A stretch of DNA of 5,280 bases from DATEJJ01 sp051986465 (GTDB taxonomy: Bacteria > Actinomycetota > Actinomycetes > Mycobacteriales > Micromonosporaceae). The DNA is taken from assembly GCA_051986465.1 (NCBI GenBank), contig JBPYFB010000102.1, forward strand, positions 1-5,280, given 5' to 3'. Positions within the stretch are counted from its first letter, which is position 1. Each line of letters starts with the position of its first letter. A program made the translations under genes and the position numbers. Positions 1 through 5,280 of the stretch are shown here, one piece after another. The notes under the pieces were generated by a model. That model searched no databases. It was not told where the DNA came from and saw only the letters and a program-made list of their open reading frames with translations.

Positions 1-1116
<1,116 letters not shown>

Positions 1117-1140
1117 CGTCTCCCCAGTTGTCGTTCGACG

Positions 1141-1190
1141 GTTATCGGCCCTGACGCAGTCATCGACCCTAACGAGTCATCGGTCCTGAA
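1141..1190 (-). repeat. Three direct copies of a 14-bp motif ahead of the uvrA-like gene
   Basis: Three related 14-mers stand in the same orientation at 1141-1154 (GTTATCGGCCCTGA), 1159-1172 (GTCATCGACCCTAA) and 1176-1189 (GTCATCGGTCCTGA), all written on the plus strand. Their starts are 18 and 17 bases apart. On the coding (minus) strand each reads approximately YAGGRYCGATRAC, and the copy nearest the uvrA-like start ends in GATAAC, a weak -10-like string. The third copy overlaps the last codons of the VOC gene. Iterated half-turn-multiple motifs immediately upstream of a gene suggest an operator for the uvrA-like gene, but the binding protein is unknown and chance similarity in 50 bases of GC-rich DNA is not excluded. 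Confidence 0.4.
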
Positions 1191-1533
1191 TTAGACCTAG
1201 CACATTGCCGTCGGGGTCGGTGAAGGTGGCCACCAGGCGACCGCCGCCAACGTCGTGCGCGGACTCCTTCACCGTGGCGCCCGCGGCCGTCACCTCGGCC
1301 AGCTTCGCCTCGATGTCCGCCACGTGCCAATAGGCCACCGGCGAGGTCATGCCCTGCGGCCCACCACCCGGGACCAGCCCGATCTGCTGGCCGGCCGCCT
1401 CAAAGCCGACGTAGTAGGGCCCGTCGGTCTGTGGCGCCATGCCGAGCAGGGCGGTGTACACGGCCTTCGCCGCAGCCAGGTCGGAGACGGGATGCAGCAC
1501 GGTCTTGACGCCATCGGTGGAAGAGCCGCTCAT
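1177..1533 (-). CDS. VOC-family protein (glyoxalase/bleomycin-resistance fold)
   Basis: This gene encodes a 118-residue single-chain member of the vicinal-oxygen-chelate superfamily, a cytosolic fold used by glyoxalases, dioxygenases and antibiotic-binding or antibiotic-modifying proteins. The visible signature is two beta-alpha-beta-beta-beta modules. The first covers about residues 9-55, with TVLHPVSDLAAAKAVYTALLG, and the second about 66-116, with VAYWHVADIEAKL and the typical closing strand TFTDPDGNVLGLIQ. Candidate metal ligands are His14 and His70. The acidic ligand usual in the last strand of metal-dependent members is not obvious (Gln116 lies there), so activity could be ligand binding rather than catalysis. 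The start at ATG 1533 is chosen because AGGAG lies five bases upstream; a longer frame to 1575 would put that site inside the gene. It lies between the DUF2231 gene (105 bases upstream) and the uvrA-like gene (60 bases downstream), all on one strand. The substrate cannot be told. Confidence 0.9.
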   Translation of the reverse strand: MSGSSTDGVKTVLHPVSDLAAAKAVYTALLGMAPQTDGPYYVGFEAAGQQIGLVPGGGPQGMTSPVAYWHVADIEAKLAEVTAAGATVKESAHDVGGGRLVATFTDPDGNVLGLIQDR

Positions 1534-1538
1534 GGTCA

Positions 1539-1543
1539 CTCCT
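1539..1543 (-). promoter_or_regulatory. Ribosome binding site deciding the VOC start
   Basis: AGGAG on the minus strand is spaced five bases from ATG at 1533. It favours the 118-residue product over the in-frame upstream ATG (1566) and GTG (1575) starts, which have no comparable site. Confidence 0.75.
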
Positions 1544-1582
1544 GAAGGTTGAGTGGTGATGTCCATGGCGGTCACGCTACGT

Positions 1583-1599
1583 GCGCCTCGGCGAGGCGC
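1583..1599. repeat. Perfect 7-bp inverted repeat with 3-base loop between DUF2231 and VOC genes
   Basis: GCGCCTC (1583-1589) and GAGGCGC (1593-1599) are perfectly complementary around GGC. The element sits in the 105-base gap downstream of the DUF2231 stop and 50 bases upstream of the VOC start, both genes being minus strand. No T-run follows on the minus strand. It could therefore be a U-tract-less actinobacterial terminator or attenuator for the DUF2231 transcript, or a palindromic operator for VOC. The rest of the gap (1534-1638) holds only a weak TAGCGT -10-like hexamer at 1579-1574 with no matching -35. Confidence 0.5.
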
Positions 1600-1638
1600 G
1601 CTTCTCGATTCCTGACCGGTCTTGGTCCCCGCTTTCCG

Positions 1639-2130
1639 CTAGCGCCCCTGCCACACGATGTGCGCTCCGGTGTCACCGGTCTTGAACACGTAGTAACCGG
1701 TGAAGGCGCCCACCACGACAGCGACCGCGGTCAAGCCGAGCACGACCGGGTCCATGCCGCCCCGGCCGGCCGCCCGGCGAGCGCGCGCGACCTGCACCGC
1801 GACGAGTACCAGCGCCACGACACCCAGCCCGCAGGCGAAATAGAGCGTGTCTGTGCCGTACCCCTGGTGCACGTTGATCTTCGCGAGATCCGGGTCCGAG
1901 ACGCCGTGCTCGCGGATGAGCCGGGCGCGAAAGGCCACGCCCGACTGGCGCGCGAAGAAGCACGAGAGAGGGGCGGCCACGGCCAGCAGCACCACCGCCC
2001 AGTCCAGTCGGGACCGGAAGCGGGGCACCAGCCCGTACACGATGACGCTCAGTATCAACAGCGGCACGAAGATGATCGGTACGTGTATCAGGAGCGGATG
2101 AGCGGGAATGCCGAACACGGTCTCGAACAC
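1639..2130 (-). CDS. DUF2231-type four-helix membrane protein
   Basis: This gene encodes a 163-residue integral membrane protein. Four hydrophobic segments are visible, at about residues 14-35, 43-62, 95-115 and 128-149, with short basic loops (RFRSR, RARRAAGR) that suggest cytoplasmic turns. The N-terminus carries the family hallmark HPLLIHVPI (His11, His16), a further histidine lies in the loop after helix 2 (VHQGYG, His88), and a fourth near the end in GAHIVW (His157). Conserved membrane-edge histidines of this kind are typical of DUF2231 proteins and would suit metal or heme ligation, but that is inference, as the family has no settled function. The start is GTG at 2130, with GGAGG six bases upstream, and stop TAG is at 1639-1641. 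It is transcribed away from the Fur-type regulator across a shared 152-base control region, so control by that regulator is plausible. The length is normal for a DUF2231 domain. Confidence 0.85.
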   Translation of the reverse strand: MFETVFGIPAHPLLIHVPIIFVPLLILSVIVYGLVPRFRSRLDWAVVLLAVAAPLSCFFARQSGVAFRARLIREHGVSDPDLAKINVHQGYGTDTLYFACGLGVVALVLVAVQVARARRAAGRGGMDPVVLGLTAVAVVVGAFTGYYVFKTGDTGAHIVWQGR

Positions 2131-2136
2131 CAGGTG

Positions 2137-2141
2137 CCTCC
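2137..2141 (-). promoter_or_regulatory. Ribosome binding site for the DUF2231 GTG start
   Basis: GGAGG on the minus strand lies six bases before GTG at 2130, supporting a GTG start for the membrane protein. No other start with a comparable site is present upstream in the frame. Confidence 0.7.
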
Positions 2142-2190
2142 AGCGGGGCTAGGACTTGATGTGTCTCAAATACGCGCGAGCATGGTCATC

Positions 2191-2223
2191 AGGTTCAAGG
2201 AAAGTACCGGAAGGTTCAAGGAA
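2191..2223. repeat. Exact 12-bp direct repeat with 21-bp period, operator-like
   Basis: AGGTTCAAGGAA occurs at 2191-2202 and again, without mismatch, at 2212-2223. The 21-bp period is two helical turns, so proteins bound to the two copies would sit on the same DNA face. Each copy contains the small palindrome TTC-AAG-GAA, and in the second copy it extends to GTTC-AAG-GAAC. It lies 60-92 bases before the Fur-family start and 61-93 bases before the DUF2231 start, almost exactly midway. This is the most likely operator in the window, with the Fur-family protein as the obvious candidate ligand (inference). Confidence 0.6.
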
Positions 2224-2282
2224 CATTCTGTATCGGCGGCGACAGCAGCCCTTTCTGGGCGGATGCAGCCCGACGTGATCCA

Positions 2283-2765
2283 ATGGTGACTGTGAACCCG
2301 CAGGACCACCCACCGCCGGTACCGGCGCCGCGCGCGCCCGTATCGGAGCGCGAGGAGTGGCTGCGCTCGCGGGGACTGCGGGTGACCCGCCCACGCCTGG
2401 CCGTACTGGACGTGCTCGCCGAGGGTGGACACCTGGAGGTGGACGAGATCGCGCGGCGGGTACGGCAGCGCGTCGATTCCGTATCCACCCAGGCGATATA
2501 CGACGTACTCGGCGCGCTTGCCCGGGCCGGCCTGGCCCGCCGGATCGAACCGGCCGGCAGCGCGGCCCGGTACGAGGCCCGCGCCACCGACAACCACCAT
2601 CACATCGTGTGCCGCGGCTGTGGCGAAGTGGCCGATGTGGACTGTGCGGTGGGCTCCGCGCCCTGCCTCGATCCGTCCAGTACGTCGGGTTTCGAGATCG
2701 ATGAGGCCGAGGTGACGTTCTGGGGGCTGTGCCCGACCTGCCAGGCTCTGCGCCACGTCGACTGA
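2283..2765 (+). CDS. Fur-family transcriptional regulator, FurA/CatR (katG-type) subgroup
   Basis: This 160-residue protein is a Fur-superfamily repressor that would bind DNA as a dimer with a metal corepressor. After a proline-rich lead (1-20), the winged helix begins at GLRVTRPRLAVLDVL (31-45), with recognition helix STQAIYDVLGALARAGL (68-84) and wing RRIEPAGSAARYE (86-98). The dimerisation half carries DNHHHIVCRGC (103-113) and a final CPTC (150-153), so Cys110, Cys113, Cys150 and Cys153 form the structural zinc site. His50, Glu98, His105, His107 and Asp118 are candidate regulatory-metal ligands by eye alignment to PerR; the acidic ligand on the wing is Glu, not the PerR Asp. The wording closely matches actinobacterial FurA/CatR, which normally represses an adjacent catalase-peroxidase gene in response to peroxide. 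No such gene follows here; an MFS gene converges instead. Start ATG 2283 lacks a good ribosome site, so GTG 2286 or GTG 2292, or a leaderless message, remain possible. Confidence 0.94.
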   Translation: MVTVNPQDHPPPVPAPRAPVSEREEWLRSRGLRVTRPRLAVLDVLAEGGHLEVDEIARRVRQRVDSVSTQAIYDVLGALARAGLARRIEPAGSAARYEARATDNHHHIVCRGCGEVADVDCAVGSAPCLDPSSTSGFEIDEAEVTFWGLCPTCQALRHVD

Positions 2766-2813
2766 GGCTGCTGCCGGCACAGGTGAGGGCGGTCGGTCAC
2801 GGCTGCGGAGCCG
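2766..2813. other. Convergent junction of Fur-family and MFS genes with a small hairpin
   Basis: Only 31 bases (2766-2796) separate the two stop codons. A perfect 5-bp stem CGGCT/AGCCG with loop GCGG lies at 2800-2813, inside the last codons of the MFS gene. It has no T-run on either strand, so it is at best a weak bidirectional pause or terminator. Confidence 0.25.
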
Positions 2814-4011
2814 GTGCCACCCCGGGGATGGCCGGTTCCCGGACGATCCGCGTCGCGACCCGGAACGACGGCGCCAGCGCGACGATGGCCAGGCACAGCG
2901 CCGCGGGTACGGCGAACGCCCAACGCAGCCCGACCGCCTGGTTGACGGCACCGATCAGCCCCGCGCCGACGACGAAGCCGACGTAGTTGAAGAGGTTCAC
3001 CCGCGCGATCGCCACTCCGCTGCCGGTCGGGTCGAGCGCGCCCGCGACCGAGAAGGACAGCGGGACCACAACGCACAGGCTGACGCCCACGATCGCGAAG
3101 CCGGCGATCGCCGCGACCGGGCTGCGGGCCGCCGCGACCAGGCTCATCCCGGCGAGACCGCCGACACCACCGACCGCGACCGGCAGGACCGGGCCGAAGC
3201 GGCGTACCGGACGATCCGCGAGCAGGCGACCGGCGACCTGGCAGGTGAGGTAGCCGGCGAGCGCGAGTGGCCGTACGGTCTTGCCCGCGTGCAGCACGTC
3301 GGAGAGGTACTTCGCGCTCCAGTTGGACGTCGCGGAGTCGCTGACGTACATCACCATCACGGCGAGCCCCACCAGCACGATCGGCAGCCACGGGATCTTC
3401 GGTGCCGGCTTGTCCTCGGGCTGCTCGACGAGCGCGACCGCGGACTCGCCGTGCTGGTAGAGCAGCGGGCCGACGCTCACTGCCACCACCAGTCCGACGA
3501 GGGCGATGATGCCGAGCGCCGGGCCAAGGCTCAGGTCCAGCGCCCCGGCGCCCGAGTTGGCGAGCGAGCCCAGGATGCCGCCGATCCCCCAGACGCCGTG
3601 GAACGAGGCGAGGATGCTGCGCCCGTACCGCTGCTGCACGGCGACGCCCTGCATGTTCATGGTCGCGTCGACCGCGCCGAGGGCCAGCCCGTACAGGCCG
3701 ATCCCCGCGTACAGCTCGGGTCGGGCGCTCGCAAAGCCGACGCCGGTCATCGCCACGCATACGGTAGGGCCGGCGACCCGCAGTACCGTCGCGCTGCCGA
3801 TCCGCGGCGCGAGCACTCCGGCCAGTACGCTGCCCACGCCGGCCACCACCGGCACCACCAGCAGGATCAGCGTGAGCTGCCCGTCGGTGAAGTCGAACTT
3901 CTTCTGCAGCGTGGGCACCTGGGTGAGCAGGCCGGCGAAGCACAGGCCCTGGACGAAGTAGGCGCCCGCGGCACCGCGCCGGGCCCGCCGATCCCTGGCC
4001 GCGATCTGCAC
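2797..4011 (-). CDS. MFS transporter, YbjJ-like
   Basis: This gene encodes a 404-residue major-facilitator protein with about twelve hydrophobic helices and a central hydrophilic linker near residues 180-200 (GESAVALVEQPEDKPAPK). An MFS loop-2/3 type motif is seen at AGVLAPRIGSATVLR (64-78). The most telling block is GAVDATMNMQGVAVQQRYG followed by SFHGVWGIGG (112-145), characteristic of the YbjJ-like branch. Substrate is unknown; efflux of a small molecule is a fair guess but not shown. GTG at 4011 is taken as the start because GGGGAGGT stands immediately upstream and the first helix begins soon after; the open frame continues upstream to 4419 only as a shadow of the nuclease gene. It ends convergent to the Fur-family gene. 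The nuclease gene lies 61 bases upstream on the same strand, so the two may be cotranscribed, although their products have no obvious shared role. Confidence 0.92.
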   Translation of the reverse strand: MQIAARDRRARRGAAGAYFVQGLCFAGLLTQVPTLQKKFDFTDGQLTLILLVVPVVAGVGSVLAGVLAPRIGSATVLRVAGPTVCVAMTGVGFASARPELYAGIGLYGLALGAVDATMNMQGVAVQQRYGRSILASFHGVWGIGGILGSLANSGAGALDLSLGPALGIIALVGLVVAVSVGPLLYQHGESAVALVEQPEDKPAPKIPWLPIVLVGLAVMVMYVSDSATSNWSAKYLSDVLHAGKTVRPLALAGYLTCQVAGRLLADRPVRRFGPVLPVAVGGVGGLAGMSLVAAARSPVAAIAGFAIVGVSLCVVVPLSFSVAGALDPTGSGVAIARVNLFNYVGFVVGAGLIGAVNQAVGLRWAFAVPAALCLAIVALAPSFRVATRIVREPAIPGVAPAPQP

Positions 4012-4014
4012 CGG

Positions 4015-4022
4015 ACCTCCCC
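4015..4022 (-). promoter_or_regulatory. Ribosome binding site deciding the MFS start
   Basis: GGGGAGGT on the minus strand is followed after three bases (CCG) by GTG at 4011. It marks the true start inside a much longer open frame. The remainder of the 61-base gap (4012-4072) shows no convincing promoter or terminator. Confidence 0.75.
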
Positions 4023-4072
4023 TCGCCCACCGGGGATACGAAACTTCCTCGGGTTGACGGATCCTCTCTCGA

Positions 4073-4927
4073 CTATCCGCCGTCGTGCAAGAGCCCGGCC
4101 CACGCTTCCCTGGCCGGCGCCGCCGCACCGGCCGGGCAGACCCGCCGGAAGTCACACCACGAGCACAGCGAGCCCGGTGCCGGGGGAAACGCGGCGTCTG
4201 GATCGGCACCCGCGCCGACCGCCTGCTCGGCCGCGCGGGCATCCGCCGCGGTCGCCTCGGCCCGCGCCACGTGCCGGGCCAGCGACTGCTCGGTGTGCTC
4301 GTGCACGGCGACCGCGGCACTGGGCAAATGGTGCAACTCCACCCGGACGCAGCGGCGGCGCAACACCCGCTGCGCTGCGTACGCATACAGGGCGAGCGCC
4401 CGGGAACCGCGCGCGTCATCGGTGGAGACCCCGCTGCGGCCGGTCTTGTAATCGACGATCACCAGGTCGTCGCCGCGCCGGTCGATCCGGTCCACCCGCC
4501 CGGACAGGGCGAGCGTCGGCGTCTTGACCGCGACCACGCGCTCCACCCCGAGCGGCTCGTCGAGCGGGTCGAGCCCGGAAATGTACCCCTCCAGCCAGCG
4601 CAGGGCGCGCGTGAACGCCTCGCGCTCCTGACCTGGGTCGCGGTACCCCTCGGCGACCCAGGTGGCGGTGAGCAGGCCGGGCAGGGCGCGGGGGTCGCGC
4701 CGTCCGGGCGGCAGCGCGTACCAGTTGCGCAGCGCGGTATGCACGCTGGCCCCGAGCGAGTTGTGTGCCCACGGGGGGCCCTTGGGTGGCGCGGGCCGGT
4801 CGACGTACGCGTACCGGTAGCGCCGCGGGCAGTCCTCGAAGGCGGCGAGCTTGCTCGGCGTGCATACGAAAAGGCGTTGCGGCATCCCGTCGAAACGGAG
4901 CTGCTCGGGTTGCGTCGACTCGCGCAC
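4073..4927 (-). CDS. RecB-family PD-(D/E)XK nuclease with Cas4/AddB-type cysteines
   Basis: This gene encodes a 284-residue stand-alone nuclease of the RecB/Cas4-like PD-(D/E)XK superfamily, predicted to cut or resect DNA in the cytoplasm. The N-terminal CTPSKLAAFEDCPRRYRYAY (22-41) is the usual opening of the family, and KGPPWAHNSLGASVH (49-63) resembles its actinobacterial members. Catalytic candidates are Glu129 (motif I, VERVV), Asp146 in GRVDRID, and Asp159 with Lys161 in IVDYKTG; ALALYAYAA (177-185) stands in the QxxxY region but lacks the Gln. Four cysteines, Cys33 and then Cys255, Cys258 and Cys264 in CSWCDFRRVC, have the spacing of the iron-sulfur clasp of AddB and Cas4. The start GTG 4927 has GGAGG eight bases upstream; ATG 4885 (residue 15) is the alternative. 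The frame stays open upstream through the 42-bp repeats, but that extension is not believed. It is not next to CRISPR or helicase genes here. The MFS gene follows on the same strand. Confidence 0.92.
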   Translation of the reverse strand: MRESTQPEQLRFDGMPQRLFVCTPSKLAAFEDCPRRYRYAYVDRPAPPKGPPWAHNSLGASVHTALRNWYALPPGRRDPRALPGLLTATWVAEGYRDPGQEREAFTRALRWLEGYISGLDPLDEPLGVERVVAVKTPTLALSGRVDRIDRRGDDLVIVDYKTGRSGVSTDDARGSRALALYAYAAQRVLRRRCVRVELHHLPSAAVAVHEHTEQSLARHVARAEATAADARAAEQAVGAGADPDAAFPPAPGSLCSWCDFRRVCPAGAAAPAREAWAGLLHDGG

Positions 4928-4935
4928 GCGCAGAT

Positions 4936-4941
4936 CCTCCC
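4936..4941 (-). promoter_or_regulatory. Ribosome binding site deciding the nuclease start
   Basis: GGGAGG on the minus strand is eight bases from GTG at 4927. This site excludes the 112-codon upstream extension that would translate the tandem repeat, and favours GTG 4927 over the in-frame ATG at 4885. Confidence 0.65.
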
Positions 4942-4983
4942 ACCCCCGTACGACGCTTCCGCGCGGCGCGGTCGTCACAAACC

Positions 4984-5136
4984 CCGCGGCCTGCCTCGAC
5001 TCCGACGGCAGCAACCCCGCGCGGCGTCGCCCGCTTCGCTCAACTCCGACGCAGCACCCCCCGCGGCGTCGCCCGCTCCGCTCAACTCCGACGCAGCACC
5101 CCCCGCGGCGTCGCCCGCTTCGCTCAACTCCGACGC
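4984..5136. repeat. Tandem 42-bp hairpin-forming repeat
   Basis: Units begin at 5019, 5061 and 5103 with an exact 42-bp period. Units 1 and 2 are full length and differ at two positions only (first base, and T/C in CGCTTCGCT versus CGCTCCGCT). Unit 3 matches for 34 bases and then breaks off at 5137. A decayed copy with an internal deletion occupies about 4984-5018. In each unit GCGGCGTCG pairs with CGACGCAGC (8 of 9 positions) around a 17-base loop; in unit 3 the right arm keeps only CGACGC. Arms are 5021-5029/5047-5055, 5063-5071/5089-5097 and 5105-5113/5131-5136. The period is a multiple of three, so open frames with 14-residue repeats appear on both strands, but they have no start support. 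The array lies between two divergent genes, so it cannot end either transcript. A REP- or MITE-like extragenic repeat or a protein-binding array are the options. Confidence 0.85.
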
Positions 5137-5222
5137 GTTGGCCGATGGGGTCGCGAGGGTGCGACACTGGCCTGTGGCGCGGCGGTACCCAGTCGCGCGA
5201 AGGCGTCGGTCGGAGGAAGTTC
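5137..5222. promoter_or_regulatory. Leader region of the right-edge gene with a short inverted repeat
   Basis: This stretch follows the repeat array and leads to the plus-strand start at 5223. GTCGC (5150-5154) and GCGAC (5161-5165) form a 5-bp stem around GAGGGT. GGAGGA at 5212-5217 is a near-ideal ribosome site five bases before ATG. I see no convincing -35/-10 pair. The rest of the 4928-5222 gap, apart from the repeats and the nuclease ribosome site, shows nothing I can name. Confidence 0.4.
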
Positions 5223-5280
5223 ATGGGGTTGATGCGCTGGATGCGCGGTGGCGACGAGGACACGAGCGCAACCTCCGTGA
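5223..5280 (+). CDS. Start of an unidentified gene, cut by the right edge
   Basis: ATG at 5223 has GGAGGA five bases upstream and opens a frame of 19 codons to the window end, reading MGLMRWMRGGDEDTSATSV. The start is methionine-rich and then turns acidic and polar, with no recognisable motif. The evidence for a real gene is the strong ribosome site and the divergent layout with the nuclease gene; the product cannot be named from so few residues. Confidence 0.6.
   Translation, partial: MGLMRWMRGGDEDTSATSV

Larger units (their letters stand above)
2131..2282. promoter_or_regulatory. Divergent control region between DUF2231 and Fur-family genes
   Basis: These 152 bases separate two genes that point away from each other, so both promoters must lie here or overlap the genes. 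It is noticeably less GC-rich than its surroundings between about 2185 and 2235. The main structure is the pair of 12-bp direct repeats listed separately. On the minus strand each repeat includes TTGAAC, which resembles a -35 box, but no well-spaced -10 follows. On the plus strand TGTATC at 2230-2235 is a weak -10 candidate. No clear Shine-Dalgarno site precedes the Fur gene ATG at 2283. I cannot place either transcription start. Confidence 0.6.

Noticed and set aside
1639..2289. Plus-strand 246-codon frame opposite the DUF2231 gene
   Set aside because: The minus-strand product has four membrane helices and the HPLLIHVP family motif with a ribosome site; the opposite frame has none of these.
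4054..4079. Plus-strand promoter TTGACG with TATCCG
   Set aside because: The spacing is only 14 bases and it would fire antisense into the nuclease gene; a chance match.
4012..4419. N-terminal extension of the MFS frame by 136 codons
   Set aside because: It overlaps the nuclease gene, has no membrane or signal character, and a good ribosome site marks GTG 4011.
3289..4527. Plus-strand 412-codon frame across the MFS and nuclease genes
   Set aside because: It spans two real minus-strand genes and their gap, and is rich in Arg, His, Pro and Gly, as expected of a GC-rich shadow.
5019..5136. CRISPR array
   Set aside because: The 42-bp units are contiguous, with no unique spacers between repeats.
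4928..5263. 112-codon upstream extension of the nuclease frame, with 14-residue repeats
   Set aside because: The repeat translates only because 42 is divisible by three and the DNA is GC-rich; the frame is equally open on the other strand, and the ribosome site supports GTG 4927.

Overview
The window is high-GC DNA with long spurious open frames on both strands, GTG starts and strong GGAGG-type ribosome binding sites. With a katG-type FurA regulator, an actinobacterial RecB/Cas4-like nuclease and a UvrA paralogue, this points to an actinomycete chromosome. Genus cannot be fixed from the sequence alone.

Layout, left to right. Positions 1-2130 hold three minus-strand genes, read from right to left. 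A four-helix DUF2231-type membrane protein (2130-1639) is followed by a small VOC/glyoxalase-fold protein (1533-1177), then by the first 372 codons of a UvrA-like ABC ATPase (1116 to beyond the left edge). The UvrA-like protein lacks the UvrB-binding region of true UvrA, so it is more likely a drug-tolerance paralogue than the repair subunit. Its pairing with a VOC protein fits a small detoxification or self-protection unit (inference). A 152-base divergent control region (2131-2282) carries a 12-bp sequence repeated exactly 21 bp apart. It separates the DUF2231 gene from a plus-strand Fur-family regulator of the FurA/CatR type (2283-2765) that has no catalase gene beside it here.

The right half is again minus strand. 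A PD-(D/E)XK nuclease with four Cas4/AddB-style cysteines (4927-4073) is followed after 61 bases by a YbjJ-like MFS transporter (4011-2797), which converges on the Fur gene with only 31 bases between stops. The 295-base divergent region 4928-5222 contains a tandem 42-bp repeat, nearly three good copies plus one decayed copy, each able to fold into a hairpin. At the right edge a new plus-strand gene begins (5223) behind a very good ribosome binding site.

There is no CRISPR array, tRNA, rRNA, transposase or obvious defence island. The points most worth a second look are the 42-bp hairpin repeat, the 21-bp-spaced operator-like repeat at the Fur/DUF2231 promoter, a triple 14-bp repeat directly ahead of the uvrA-like gene, and the UvrB-independent UvrA paralogue beside a VOC gene.
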